Part shown: positions 10,442 to 19,249 of the stretch, piece by piece
How positions within the stretch are numbered: position 1 is the stretch's first letter
Layout of the letters: each line of letters opens with the position of its first letter
NCBI RefSeq assembly: GCF_900115265.1
Contig: NZ_FOVU01000005.1
Coordinates: 620,001-684,000, forward strand
Reading direction: 5' to 3'
Length of the DNA: 64,000 nt
DNA from: Bradyrhizobium sp. Ghvi
GTDB taxonomy: Bacteria; Pseudomonadota; Alphaproteobacteria; Rhizobiales; Xanthobacteraceae
Made by a program: the position numbers and the translations under genes
Notes under the pieces: model-generated
The model's input: the letters and a program-made list of their open reading frames with translations, nothing else
The model's database searches: none
Told to the model about the DNA's origin: nothing

Positions 10442-11452
10442 CTATCGCTCCGACGATCCGCTGCTGCCCGTGCGCACCGCCGGGTTCGAGCCGGGCTGCA
10501 CGCTTGGCCGGGACTGGCTGGCGCCGGCGCGTGCGCGCTGGCGGTCGCTGTCATGCAGCGACGGCTGGTACTTGGCGCGCGTGACGGCGAGGGTCGAGCC
10601 GCGCCAGGCGGCGAGCATCACCAGCGCGGAGCGGTCGCTGAGGCGGTCGTAGAGCCGCGACAGGCGGTAGACCTCGTTCACGGAATTGCCGATCGCGGGC
10701 TTGAAGAACAGCAGAATGCGCTGGAAGTTCGGGCTCGGCATGTCGAGCGCGCGTGCGGCGACCGCAAGCGCCTCGCCGCCGGCATCGTCGACGATCTGCG
10801 CCGCGACGCGCGAGGGCAGGATCAACGTGTCGCCGAGCTCGTAGGCGAAGCTCTCGACATCGCCGGCAATCGCAGCCATCTCAAGGATCTGGATCGCCCG
10901 CTTGGCGTGCACGGTCGGAATCCGCGGCGCGGCCTTCAGCGGCGTCTGCGCCAGATTGTGCAGGATCTGCGCGCGCTGGGTCGCATCGGCGCGGAAGAAC
11001 ATGTCGTGAATTTCGGCCGCTTCCTTCGGCTGCATCGCCATGCTGGCGGCCATGCGCTGCTCGGCTTCGGTCGGCGTGCGGGCAGGCGAGGGGGCGGGCG
11101 TGGGCTGCGGGATTTCGCGCGCGAGCGGCACCCTGCGGCCTTCCTGCGCTGCGACCAGCCCAAGCTTCTGGAGGACCGGGACCGGCGTCTGTGGATAGAC
11201 CGCAAGCTTCGCCTTGACGGCCGCGCGCGTCGCGTCGTCGACCTGGTCGATCAGCCGCGTCGCAAGCTCGATGAATTGCCGCTGCTCGTCGTCGCTGTGG
11301 GTGCTGGCCTGGACATACAGATCGGTCAGCACGCGCAGCAGCGTCGGGCGAACGTCGACGCCCTCGCGGCGGGAGAGTGTCATCAGCCCGTCGAATCCGG
11401 GAAACAGCGACTTGGTCATGAAGGCGTACGCAACTCGGAAGAACTGTTGCAT
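10442..11452 (-). CDS. DUF2336 family protein
   Basis: 336 residues, the usual size. The N-terminal half is a helical DUF2336 module (LMTLSRREGVDVRPTLLRVL, then LATRLIDQVDDATRAAVKAK), followed by a Pro-rich linker (about residues 118-130) and a second helical domain ending in a low-complexity basic tail. The ATG at 11452 is preferred over one 33 bases downstream because AGG precedes it at suitable distance. DUF2336 proteins are alphaproteobacterial HEAT-like helical proteins; some are adaptor or signalling proteins, but no role can be fixed here. It converges on the DUF1491 gene with no gap. Confidence 0.83.
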   Translation of the reverse strand: MQQFFRVAYAFMTKSLFPGFDGLMTLSRREGVDVRPTLLRVLTDLYVQASTHSDDEQRQFIELATRLIDQVDDATRAAVKAKLAVYPQTPVPVLQKLGLVAAQEGRRVPLAREIPQPTPAPSPARTPTEAEQRMAASMAMQPKEAAEIHDMFFRADATQRAQILHNLAQTPLKAAPRIPTVHAKRAIQILEMAAIAGDVESFAYELGDTLILPSRVAAQIVDDAGGEALAVAARALDMPSPNFQRILLFFKPAIGNSVNEVYRLSRLYDRLSDRSALVMLAAWRGSTLAVTRAKYQPSLHDSDRQRARAGASQSRPSVQPGSNPAVRTGSSGSSER

Positions 11453-11672
11453 CAGCCTATCAGCGGTTCCTTTAAAGGCTCCTTAAGGAAAACGAAGTGT
11501 GAAGCAAATCGGCGCATTTCGATCGTTCTCGTCTCGCTGCGGGACGGCTCGCGCCGGCCCGTGTGGCTACGGTCCGAACACTGCGTTTACATCCCGTTAA
11601 CCATAAACTGATCCTAATGACCTCCATGTTGCGGGGGGCGCGTTCGGTCGCGCGGCAATCGAGAGAGCTGAC

Positions 11673-11861
11673 ATGGGGACCATCATCGAATTTCCGGCCG
11701 GTCGCCGGGTGGGCTCGTCGGGGGATGTCACACCGCGCACGGACATGGGAACGATCCTGATTCTTCCCGTCATCCGTATCGAGCGCGAAGCGGACGAAAC
11801 CAGCGGCGACCGTGGACCGGAGCAGGGCACCGCGCCGGGGCGCCGTCGTCGTCGCCGCTAG
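11673..11861 (+). CDS. Small hypothetical protein with duplicated MGTI motif and Arg-rich tail
   Basis: 62 residues starting at an ATG preceded by GAGAG. The protein contains two similar short segments, MGTIIEFPAG at the start and MGTILILPVI at about residue 25, and ends GRRRRRR. I recall comparable short proteins in Bradyrhizobium in the same place before a lipoprotein gene, which is why I keep it. It ends 16 bases before the lipoprotein ATG, suggesting one transcript. Function unknown. The alternative is a leader region with chance coding potential. Confidence 0.55.
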   Translation: MGTIIEFPAGRRVGSSGDVTPRTDMGTILILPVIRIEREADETSGDRGPEQGTAPGRRRRRR

Positions 11862-11877
11862 CTTTGCGGCTGTTGCA

Positions 11878-12639
11878 ATGCCGGACTCCATCCGCCAGAT
11901 TCGCAGCGTTACGTCGGCCATCCTGCTCGCAGCGGTCGGCGCCTCGCTTGCCGCGTGCAGCGGCGGTGATTTCGGCCGCACCCGCGCCGACATGCGCAGC
12001 GACGACATGCATCGCTGGCTCGGCGCTGAAGTTACCGGCAGTCTCGGCCTGCAACCCTCTCAATTCCAGCTCACCGACGAAGAGCGCCAGCTTCGCGACC
12101 TGGCCTATCCCATGATCGAGCCGCCGCTGTCGCGGCCGGCCTGGAAGAGCGTGTTCGGCGACTACAAGGCAATCCCCTCGCCGTGGCGCCAGAAGATCGT
12201 GTTCGACCGCACCATGTACGGTCGCACGCTGATCGACGAGCCGCACCGCTCGCACGCCTCGCGCTACGCGCAGCTGATCGAGGACGTCCGCAACGACATC
12301 ACCCGCTTCGAGCCCTTCTTCGCCAGCGCCATCCGCGTCATCGATCTCGACAGGAAACGCGACGCCAGCATGGCGCGCGTGTCCGCGCTCTCGCCGCAGG
12401 AGAGGACCGATGCGGTCGAACGCATGCGGGAGAATGCGCTGATCATCCAGTGGGTGCAGCTGTCGCTCGAGCAGCGCGTCTCCTCCTATCGCTGGGCGCT
12501 CGAGCGGCTGGTGATCCAGGCGCCCGACGGCATGGCCGCCGACGCCGATCGCCTGATCGGCGAGCTCGCGGCCCAGACCGCCAATCCGCCGGTTCAGTCG
12601 CAGCCTCCTGACGGCCGCGCTGTCGTCTCGAAGGGCTGA
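11878..12639 (+). CDS. Lipoprotein of unknown function
   Basis: 253 residues from the ATG at 11878; the longer frame from 11812 would bury the signal peptide. A lipoprotein signal ends in the lipobox LAAC (SVTSAILLAAVGASLAACSGG, split across residues 9-29), so the mature protein is anchored by its lipidated Cys. The rest is mostly helical, with conserved-looking EERQLRDLAYPMIEPP and WRQKIVFDRTMYGRTLIDEP. No domain is recognised. The final 25 residues are low-complexity and may be disordered. Confidence 0.8.
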   Translation: MPDSIRQIRSVTSAILLAAVGASLAACSGGDFGRTRADMRSDDMHRWLGAEVTGSLGLQPSQFQLTDEERQLRDLAYPMIEPPLSRPAWKSVFGDYKAIPSPWRQKIVFDRTMYGRTLIDEPHRSHASRYAQLIEDVRNDITRFEPFFASAIRVIDLDRKRDASMARVSALSPQERTDAVERMRENALIIQWVQLSLEQRVSSYRWALERLVIQAPDGMAADADRLIGELAAQTANPPVQSQPPDGRAVVSKG

Positions 12640-12816
12640 GCGCGGGTCGTCGCGCAGACGCGGGGCCTGTCCGGAATGCGCGTCGCAGGAGCCGCTGTTT
12701 GCCGCAGCCGCTGACCTCCCGGGTCATCCAACACCCTACCGATTGGTGATTGTGCTCCCGGGCGATAGGGGTAGAATTGTCTCGTTTTTGAATTCATTTC
12801 ACCCAAGGCCTTCGCG

Positions 12817-15800
12817 ATGATGAGCTTAAACGCCGCGAGTCCGTTTAAGAGCCGCGCCATCCTGCCGCTAAAATTGCTGGCCTTCGCCGTCCTCCTGGGA
12901 TCATCAGGCTCGGCTGCCGCGCTGACCAAGGAGGCCGCACTCGAGAACTGCCGGATGACGGTCGGCAAGCCAATCGTGCAGGCCTGCATGCATTCGGGTG
13001 GCGGCGCCGATCGCGAAGCATGCCGCGCCAAGGCTTCGCCGCAGGTCAAGGCCTGTGTGCTTGCCGCTCTAAACGCCGCCAACGGACGTGCCAACGTGGC
13101 GGTCGAGCTTCCCAAGGAAGCTGCGCCTAAGCTGGAGCCTGGTACGGCCCTGCCGAAGGGGTTCGTCGCCCCGCCGCGAACCATCTCCGACATCACCGCG
13201 ATCCTCGATGGCGAAAAGCCGGACGAGAAGCTGATCGCGGAACTGAAGGCGGACGCGGAGTCGACACCCACGGGGAAGGAATCGCGGGAGGATCTGGCGC
13301 AGTTCTATTTCGACCGCGCCAATGCCCGCTCCCAGCTCGGGCGGCTTGCCGAAGCCCTCGCCGACGCCAACAAAGCGGTGGAGGTCGGACGCGGCGCCAT
13401 CAGCGCAAATATGATGGGTCGGCTGACACAGCTTGCCGCATTGCAATATCAGGCCGTCGGCGATCCAAAGCGCGCACTCGAGATCATGCAACGGCAGTTG
13501 CGCGAGGTCGCCATCATGCCGGGCGCCAAGGGGTATCTCTTCAACGCCAATCGCTCGGTTGCTGGCATACTGATTCAGATGGGCGACATCCCGCAGGCCG
13601 AAGCCTATCTGCGCCGCAGCTTGGCCAGCATCCAGGAGGCTCGCACGAGCGGCCTCCCGGGATGGCGCGCCTCCTACGCGAAGCTGGGACAGAATTGGGA
13701 GGCGGAAATCGAGGGCACCCGCGCCATGATCTTCGAGGCGCGCGGGCAGTTCAAGGAAGCCGAAGTCTCCTATCGCCTGGCCGAGCAGCGCAAGCGCGCG
13801 GGCATGCAGGGCGTTATGGACTCCGACAATCCACCCGCCGAAACCGTCATGTTGCAGTCGATCGACTATATGGTTCTGAGCCAGGCCCGCATGAAGGCGC
13901 GGCAGGGCCGGCTTGCCGAAGCCGAGGTCGATGCCCGCCGGGCCCTGTTGTCGCGTCTGAAGGATACCGGCAAGTACAATCCGGTGACGCCGCGCTATGT
14001 GATGGGTTTGGCCGGAGTTCTGGTCGACGAGGGCCGCTACGATGAAGCCGAGCAACTCGGCCGCGTCGCGCTCGAGATCAACAAGACGGTCGGCGTGCCT
14101 GATGACTCGCAATCGACCGTGCAGCTGCTCTCTCAACTCGCCGGCATTCTGAACCTGCAGCGCAAGAATGCCGAAGCCAACGAGATGTTTGCGCGTATCG
14201 ACAAAGCGATCGCCACCTGGGATCCGCAGCGCCGCCAGGTATTCGAGCTCAACCCGTCGCGCATTCTCTCGCTCTACGCCTCCGGGCAGCTCGATGCCGG
14301 CATCGCTGCGGCCGAGCAGCTGGTCAAGAAGCAGGTCGGACGCGTGGGCGAAAACCATTTCGACGCCGCTTCGGCGCGCGGCACCCTGGCCATTGGATTG
14401 ATGCGCGCGCGGCGCGATGCCGAGGCGATCCGCGAGTTCAAGGCCGCCATCCCGACCATGATGGCGAATGCGAACGAGAACGCCGACGACGAGAACACGA
14501 CCGTGGTGGCCGCGCGCAGCCAGCGGCTGCAGACCATCGTCGAGAGCTACCTGCTGCTGCTCGCGCGCGCCGAGGGCACCGGCGGCGCAGTCGGCGAGGA
14601 GACCTTCAGCCTTGCTGACGCCGTTCGCGGCCGCTCGGTGCAACAAGCGCTGGCGGCCTCCAGCGCCCGTGCGGCGGCAAAGGATCCGGCCCTCGCCGAG
14701 CTCGTGCGCAAGGAGCAGGATTTGACGAAACAGGTCAACGCCCAGCTCGGCACGCTCAACAACGTGCTTGCCATTCCCTCCGCGGAGCGCGACGAGAAGG
14801 GGGCGCAGCAGATCCAGGCTTCGATCGCCGCCTTGCGTACCGAGCGCGACAAGGCACGCCAGGAGATCAAGCAGAAATTCCCTGTTTACGCCGACCTCGT
14901 CTCGCCGAAGCCGCCGAGCGTTGCCGAGATTCGCGCGACGCTCGCCGACAACGAGGCGATGTTGTCGTTCTATTTCGGCCAGAACGGCAGCTTCGTCTGG
15001 GCCGTGCCGAAGTCGGGCTCAGTGGCGTTCGCCGCCGTCAAGGCGGGGATCGGTGACATCGAGACCAAGATCCGCAAGCTGCGCGAGGCGCTCGAGCCGC
15101 AGGCGGCGATGATCTCGGACATTCCGCCGTTCGATCTCAAGCTCGGCTATGAGCTCTACGAGTTGTTGCTGAAGCCGGTCGAGAGCGGATGGAAGCCGGC
15201 CAAGAATCTGATCGTGGTGACCAACGGCGCGCTCGGCCTGCTGCCGCTGTCGCTGCTGCCGACCGCGCCTGCCGAGGTGGCGGCGGATGACGATCCGTTG
15301 TTCGTCGGCTATCGCAAGGTGCCGTGGTTGGCCCGGACCCATGCGGTCTCGACGGTGCCGTCTGCGGCTGCGTTGCGCACGCTCCGGCAGCTGCCGCCGG
15401 GCAAGCCCGGCCGTGGCGAACTGGTGGCGTTCGGCGATCCCTATTTCAACAGGGATCAGCTGGCGGAGGCGGAAAGCGCCGAGGCCAAGGTCCAGGTCGC
15501 CGATGTCGGCGGCAACGTCACCCGCGGCATGCCGCTGAAGCGCCGCAGCAGTCCGAAGCTCGAAGGCGTCGACAGCGCCGAGATCGGCCTCTTGCCGCGT
15601 CTTCCTGACACGGCCGATGAGCTCAAATCGATCGCGCTGGCCTTGCAGGCAGATCCTTCAAAGGTGCTGTTCCTCGGCAAGAACGCGACCGAGAGCGCGG
15701 TGAAGACGATGAATCTCTCCGGCTTCAGGATTCTGGCGTTTGCTACCCACGGTCTCGTGCCGGGCGAGCTCAACGGCCTGACCCAGCCGGCTCTTGCCTT

Positions 15801-16221
15801 GTCGTCGCCGGCGGTGACCGGCGAGAGCGGCGACGGCCTGCTCACGATGGAGGAGATTCTCGGCCTCAAGCTCGATGCCGACTGGGTCATCCTGTCCGCT
15901 TGCAACACCGGCGCTGGTGCGGGTGCGGGTGCGGAGGCGGCGTCCGGCCTCGGCCGGGCGTTTTTCTACGCCGGAACGCGCGCCTTGCTGGTGACGAACT
16001 GGTCGGTGCATTCGCAATCGGCGCGGCAACTGGTCACTGACCTGTTCAAGCGGCAGGCGGATGATCCGAAACTGTCGCGGAGTGAAGCGCTGCGCCAGGC
16101 GATGATGGCCCTGGTCGATGGTCCCGGTTACCTCGACAACGAGGGCAAGACCGAGTTCGCCTATGCACATCCGCTGTTCTGGGCGCCGTATACGATCATC
16201 GGGGACGGCGGCGTGCGATGA
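12817..16221 (+). CDS. Exported TPR-CHAT domain protein (caspase-like fold)
   Basis: 1134 residues. A signal peptide (LLAFAVLLGSSGSAAA, about residues 24-39) predicts export. Next comes a short Cys-containing module with four cysteines between about residues 46 and 75, then about 500 residues of TPR-like helical repeats (for example EALADANKAVEVG, AEVDARRALLSRL), a coiled coil (about 630-690), and a C-terminal CHAT domain. The CHAT catalytic pair is present: His978 in FATHGLV and Cys1029 in LSACNTG. CHAT proteins are caspase-family proteases or scaffolds and most are cytoplasmic, so a periplasmic one is less common. The stop overlaps a possible start of the following exported protein, and two zinc-ribbon genes follow closely: one probable operon. 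Confidence 0.88.
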   Translation: MMSLNAASPFKSRAILPLKLLAFAVLLGSSGSAAALTKEAALENCRMTVGKPIVQACMHSGGGADREACRAKASPQVKACVLAALNAANGRANVAVELPKEAAPKLEPGTALPKGFVAPPRTISDITAILDGEKPDEKLIAELKADAESTPTGKESREDLAQFYFDRANARSQLGRLAEALADANKAVEVGRGAISANMMGRLTQLAALQYQAVGDPKRALEIMQRQLREVAIMPGAKGYLFNANRSVAGILIQMGDIPQAEAYLRRSLASIQEARTSGLPGWRASYAKLGQNWEAEIEGTRAMIFEARGQFKEAEVSYRLAEQRKRAGMQGVMDSDNPPAETVMLQSIDYMVLSQARMKARQGRLAEAEVDARRALLSRLKDTGKYNPVTPRYVMGLAGVLVDEGRYDEAEQLGRVALEINKTVGVPDDSQSTVQLLSQLAGILNLQRKNAEANEMFARIDKAIATWDPQRRQVFELNPSRILSLYASGQLDAGIAAAEQLVKKQVGRVGENHFDAASARGTLAIGLMRARRDAEAIREFKAAIPTMMANANENADDENTTVVAARSQRLQTIVESYLLLLARAEGTGGAVGEETFSLADAVRGRSVQQALAASSARAAAKDPALAELVRKEQDLTKQVNAQLGTLNNVLAIPSAERDEKGAQQIQASIAALRTERDKARQEIKQKFPVYADLVSPKPPSVAEIRATLADNEAMLSFYFGQNGSFVWAVPKSGSVAFAAVKAGIGDIETKIRKLREALEPQAAMISDIPPFDLKLGYELYELLLKPVESGWKPAKNLIVVTNGALGLLPLSLLPTAPAEVAADDDPLFVGYRKVPWLARTHAVSTVPSAAALRTLRQLPPGKPGRGELVAFGDPYFNRDQLAEAESAEAKVQVADVGGNVTRGMPLKRRSSPKLEGVDSAEIGLLPRLPDTADELKSIALALQADPSKVLFLGKNATESAVKTMNLSGFRILAFATHGLVPGELNGLTQPALALSSPAVTGESGDGLLTMEEILGLKLDADWVILSACNTGAGAGAGAEAASGLGRAFFYAGTRALLVTNWSVHSQSARQLVTDLFKRQADDPKLSRSEALRQAMMALVDGPGYLDNEGKTEFAYAHPLFWAPYTIIGDGGVR

Positions 16222-16247
16222 GTGACACGAGAGGGTTGGAAGGGACA

Positions 16248-16691
16248 ATGACGCGGAATATCATGCTTGGGCTCGTCGCGGCGGGTCTGCTGTTTTCGGG
16301 AACGTCGCGGGCAACGCAATTGATCACCGAAGAGGAGGCCAAGCTGCCACCCCCGAAAGGCGCGGTCGCAGCCGACCGGCGCGGTATCCTGCGCGGCCCG
16401 AAGGTGGAGTTCGTCTCGCCGGCCGAGTCGGTCGCCTCTCCCATGAAGCTTCAATTGAAGTTCGAATCGTTCGGCGGCGCCAAGATCGATCCTGACTCGG
16501 TCAAGGTGATCTTTCTCCGCACGCCGAATGTCGATTTGACGCCCCGGGTCAAGCCGTTCGTGCACGCTGACGGGATCAACATGCAGGATGCGGAGCTGCC
16601 GCCGGGCGATTACACCGTCCGGGTCGACATCAAGGACAGCGACGGGCGGCCGGGCACTGCCGTTTTCACCCTCAAGGTCGCACCGAAGTGA
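16248..16691 (+). CDS. Small exported beta-sandwich-like protein
   Basis: 147 residues from the ATG at 16248, chosen for its strong GGAAGGGA Shine-Dalgarno; an ATG at 16218 overlapping the CHAT stop is the alternative. A signal peptide (MTRNIMLGLVAAGLLFSGTSRA) is followed by a Pro-rich stretch. The C-terminal 90 residues look like an Ig-like or CopC-like beta sandwich: KVEFVSPAESVASPMKLQL, then KVIFLRTPNVDLTPR and PPGDYTVRVDIKDSDGRPG. The PGDY-turn and strand pattern support an extracellular fold. It probably works in the periplasm with the CHAT protein encoded just upstream. No enzyme motif is seen. Confidence 0.75.
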   Translation: MTRNIMLGLVAAGLLFSGTSRATQLITEEEAKLPPPKGAVAADRRGILRGPKVEFVSPAESVASPMKLQLKFESFGGAKIDPDSVKVIFLRTPNVDLTPRVKPFVHADGINMQDAELPPGDYTVRVDIKDSDGRPGTAVFTLKVAPK

Positions 16692-16885
16692 TGTGTCCTT
16701 ACTGCCAGGCCGAGAATGCGGACAGCGCGCTGGTTTGCGCATCCTGCGCGCGAGACATCGCGGTCCCTGCGACGCTGATTGCGGAACGCGACGATCTGCT
16801 GCGCAAGCGCGACCAGCTGCGCGCTGAGCTGGCACAGGCCAGGGACGAGCTCGAGGCCATCATGCGGCGTGGGAAGTCGCGCTGA
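16691..16885 (+). CDS. Small zinc-ribbon plus coiled-coil protein
   Basis: 64 residues from the ATG at 16691, which shares its A with the preceding TGA; a GTG at 16688 would add one residue. The first 20 residues form a rubredoxin-like zinc ribbon with two CxxC knuckles (CPYC and CASC). The rest is a charged helix with heptad character (ERDDLLRKRDQLRAELAQAR), a likely coiled coil. No membrane segment. It is almost certainly cotranscribed with the flanking genes. A role as regulatory or adaptor partner of the CHAT locus is inference. Confidence 0.78.
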   Translation: MCPYCQAENADSALVCASCARDIAVPATLIAERDDLLRKRDQLRAELAQARDELEAIMRRGKSR

Positions 16886-16887
16886 CG

Positions 16888-17412
16888 ATGGAGTGTCCGT
16901 TCTGCGCCGAAACGATCAAGGACGAAGCCATCGCGTGCAAGCACTGCTCGCGCGATTTGCGCGTCGTTCGCCCGACGCTTCTCGAGATCGACGACATCGT
17001 TGCCGAGCTGGACAGGCTCCAGCGCGATCTCGACCGTGTCAACGTCCGGCTCGAGCGCTACAAGAATCCGCTGCGCTATTTCGGTACGCATGCCGTTCTC
17101 TATGTCGTCATTCCCGCCGTCCTGCTGACGATCACGCATGTTCTGATCACCATCACCTTCAACCTCTCTCCGATCCCGCTGCGGATCGCCTCGATCGTGG
17201 TTCCCCTGCTGTTCGGCTTCGCAGCCTATCCCTTGCATCGGGTCTCGGCGCTGGGCGCGTTCGTGCTGGCGTTGCTGCTCGCCAGCGTCAGCATCCAGGC
17301 GATGCTGCGCTCGGTGAGCCGACGTTGCGCAGGTCGGGGCTCTGCGCGCCGTCCCTTGAGCTTGCCGACAAAGTCTTTCAATGCGTCCGTGAGGGGCATT
17401 GACGCGCGGTAG
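16888..17412 (+). CDS. Zinc-ribbon, coiled-coil membrane protein with an acquired C-terminus
   Basis: 174 residues starting two bases after the previous stop. The N-terminus is a second zinc ribbon (CPFC and CKHC), then a charged coil (EIDDIVAELDRLQRDLDRVN), then three hydrophobic segments (about residues 70-90, 93-112 and 115-138). After about residue 147 (SVSRR) the product is read antisense through a LysR-family remnant on the other strand (GRGSARRPLSLPTKSFNASV). This shows that the original 3' end was lost in a rearrangement and replaced by unrelated sequence. The protein may therefore be a truncated fusion and possibly non-functional. Confidence 0.65.
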   Translation: MECPFCAETIKDEAIACKHCSRDLRVVRPTLLEIDDIVAELDRLQRDLDRVNVRLERYKNPLRYFGTHAVLYVVIPAVLLTITHVLITITFNLSPIPLRIASIVVPLLFGFAAYPLHRVSALGAFVLALLLASVSIQAMLRSVSRRCAGRGSARRPLSLPTKSFNASVRGIDAR

Positions 17413-17900
17413 GCTAACCCGACCTCCCATTTGACCCTCACATCGATCTCCCTGATCGCAACGTCCGGATGGCCCTTTGCAACGCCCTCGGGGATGATGG
17501 CGATACCGACGGCGGCCGCGACCAGGGCCATCGCCCAATCTTCCGACTGTGCGATCGCTGCAGGCTGGCGCCGCCGGGCAGTGCGGCCGAAGAACGCGCT
17601 CTGTTCGCAATGACAGCGGTCGATCATGTCCGCGTCGGCAAGGTCGGCGGCGCGAAGCTTCTCCTTCAGCGTCAGCGGATGCGACGGCGGCAGGGCCGCG
17701 ACATATGGGGCAATGGAGCCACCGGCCGAATTGGGAACGACAAACGGCTGCTGCATGCCGGCGACAGCTATTTCCATCATGCCCAGCTCGATGCGTCACC
17801 CCGCGCGCCGCTGGTGCTCGGTTATTTCGAGCGCCGTGCCGACGTGGATCGCAGCGCCGGCCTCGCCAATCAGCGAGGCTGCGCGAGTTGAAGCTCAGCC
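17330..17900 (-). pseudogene. LysR family regulator remnant (substrate-binding domain)
   Basis: On the minus strand, about 160 codons upstream of nt 17330 read as the C-terminal half of a LysR effector domain: PFVVPNSAGGSIAPYVAALP, then DADMIDRCHCEQSAFFGR, AIAQSEDWAMALVAAAVGIA and IIPEGVAKGHPDVAIREID. The N-terminal helix-turn-helix is missing; upstream sequence to about 17900 gives only scattered, frame-broken similarity. One end abuts the zinc-ribbon gene and the other runs into the ATC-hydrolase pseudogene, so this is a deletion scar rather than a functional regulator. Confidence 0.7.
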
Positions 17901-17988
17901 ATGGCGGCCGCGTGACGATTTTCAACAGCCATGATCCCGAGGACTACGAGAACTGCCGGTGCGGGGCGCATTAGCCGGCGGCGCGAAG

Positions 17989-18682
17989 TCAACCGTCGCG
18001 ATCCAATCGCGAGAAGCGGAAATTGCAATGGCTGGCACCGCCAGCCAGCGTCTGTGTCCGTTCCAGATGGATGCCAAGCGTTGCATAGGCATCGAAATCG
18101 AGGCCGCATATGCCCGGCAGGATGTCCTTGTCGCCATGGCGGCTCGCGAATTTGCAGAAGCCGCAGGCCCTGTAATTGATGCCGAATTCGAACTTGTCAT
18201 CAGGGCCCGGCTCGACGAAATCGTAGACGAAATCCTCCGGAAATTCGGCCTGGTGGTCCTCTGTCGTGCTTCTTGTCGCCTGCTCGCGCAGCACGGCCTG
18301 ATTTTCCGGGGACATGAATTGATCTCCCGCGGCGAGGCGCTTTGGCCTCGGGCACCGCGAGCAATTGCGCCTTGTAGGTCTCCCGTTCGATGTCGCGGAT
18401 GTCAGGCAGCGGCACGCCGTGTCGCCGCAGCACGCGGCTGGTCGCCATGAAGCCGGTGAGGCGCACGAAGACATCGCTCATACGGCTCGTAGCACCGCCG
18501 ACATAGGGCATCTGGGTGAGCACGATCTCGAGTTCGTCCATGACCTCCCGCTTGATGCCGTCGATGTCGGACAGTTGCGTGCGCTCGCGCAACATCGCCT
18601 CGGCGAGGTCGAGTCGGCGGCGCATCGCCGCCTCCATGGCGCCGCGATGCTTCTCGTAGAATGGATGGACGGTCTCGGCCAT
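17989..18682 (-). pseudogene. Frameshifted L-2-amino-thiazoline-4-carboxylate hydrolase-like gene
   Basis: Two overlapping minus-strand frames add up to one protein of the ATC-hydrolase family. The N-terminal part begins MAETVHPFYEKHRGAMEAAM (ATG at 18682) and runs to AQLLAVPEAKAP. The C-terminal part resumes one frame over at LAAGDQFMSPENQAVLRE and contains the Cys-containing family block (NYRACGFCKFASRHGDKDIL, then CGLDFDAYATLGI). The shift lies near nt 18337, at the run AAAGCGCCT. One base gained or lost explains it; a sequencing error cannot be excluded. It sits directly downstream of a RidA gene, an association that suggests amino-acid or imine metabolism. Confidence 0.72.
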
Positions 18683-18728
18683 TGGATCCTCGCGTGATTG
18701 CCTCATTGCAAAGTCGGTGAAGTCCGTC

Positions 18729-19121
18729 TCATTCGGCGGCGATTGCCTCGATCTCCAGCAGCCATTTGCTGTCGACGGTCTCGGCGATCATGACCGTCAG
18801 CGCGGGCCGATGATCCCCGAGCATCCTGCAACGAACCATACGGTTGGCCACGACTTGGCTGCGGTCGGTCAGGAACGTGGTGACCTTGACGAGGTGCGCG
18901 ATGCCCAGACCGGCTGCGGCAAGCACCGCCATGACGTTATGCCAAGCCTGTTCGCATTGTGCTTCAAACCCTTCGGGCACGCTGCCGTCTGATCTCTCGG
19001 GCACCTGGCCGCTGACGAACAGCAGGCGGCGATGCTGCGTCAACTCCAGGCCCAGGCTGTAACCGCCGACGGGAGGAGAGACCGTTGCAGGATTGTGGCT
19101 GACGATGTGAGCTGCAGTCAT
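18729..19121 (-). CDS. RidA family (YjgF/YER057c/UK114) protein
   Basis: 130 residues from the ATG at 19121, which yields the family-length protein beginning MTAAHIVSHNPATVSPP. RidA features are seen in LLFVSGQVPE, in EAQCEQAWHNVMAVLAAAGL and in LVKVTTFLTDRSQ, followed by a C-terminal PALTVMIAETVDSKWLLEIEA strand pair. The usual catalytic Arg appears in MVRCRMLGDHRPA. RidA proteins hydrolyse reactive enamines and imines from PLP enzymes; this subgroup is often part of catabolic operons. It lies 46 bases upstream of the frameshifted ATC-hydrolase gene on the same strand and is divergent from a broken LysR regulator. It is the only intact member of the cassette. Confidence 0.85.
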   Translation of the reverse strand: MTAAHIVSHNPATVSPPVGGYSLGLELTQHRRLLFVSGQVPERSDGSVPEGFEAQCEQAWHNVMAVLAAAGLGIAHLVKVTTFLTDRSQVVANRMVRCRMLGDHRPALTVMIAETVDSKWLLEIEAIAAE

Positions 19122-19249
19122 GAGGTGTTTCCGGATTGTTGGCTGACCGTATCCGGCGGCATCCTCGCGGCGCAAAGCATCTTTCCTTCGCTTCAGCACT
19201 AGAAAATCTATTGCAAGATCGGAGCCCATCAGTGTCAAACTGCGGCGCG

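Noticed and set aside
10442..10520. A GGGTTCGAGCC stretch resembling a tRNA T-arm
   Set aside because: It lies inside the DUF2336 coding sequence and no cloverleaf can be formed with the flanking bases. No tRNA was found elsewhere either.
17922..17974. Short plus-strand segment ending HDPEDYENCRCGAH as a gene remnant
   Set aside because: Too short to assign and without a start; it may be scar sequence between the two pseudogenes.
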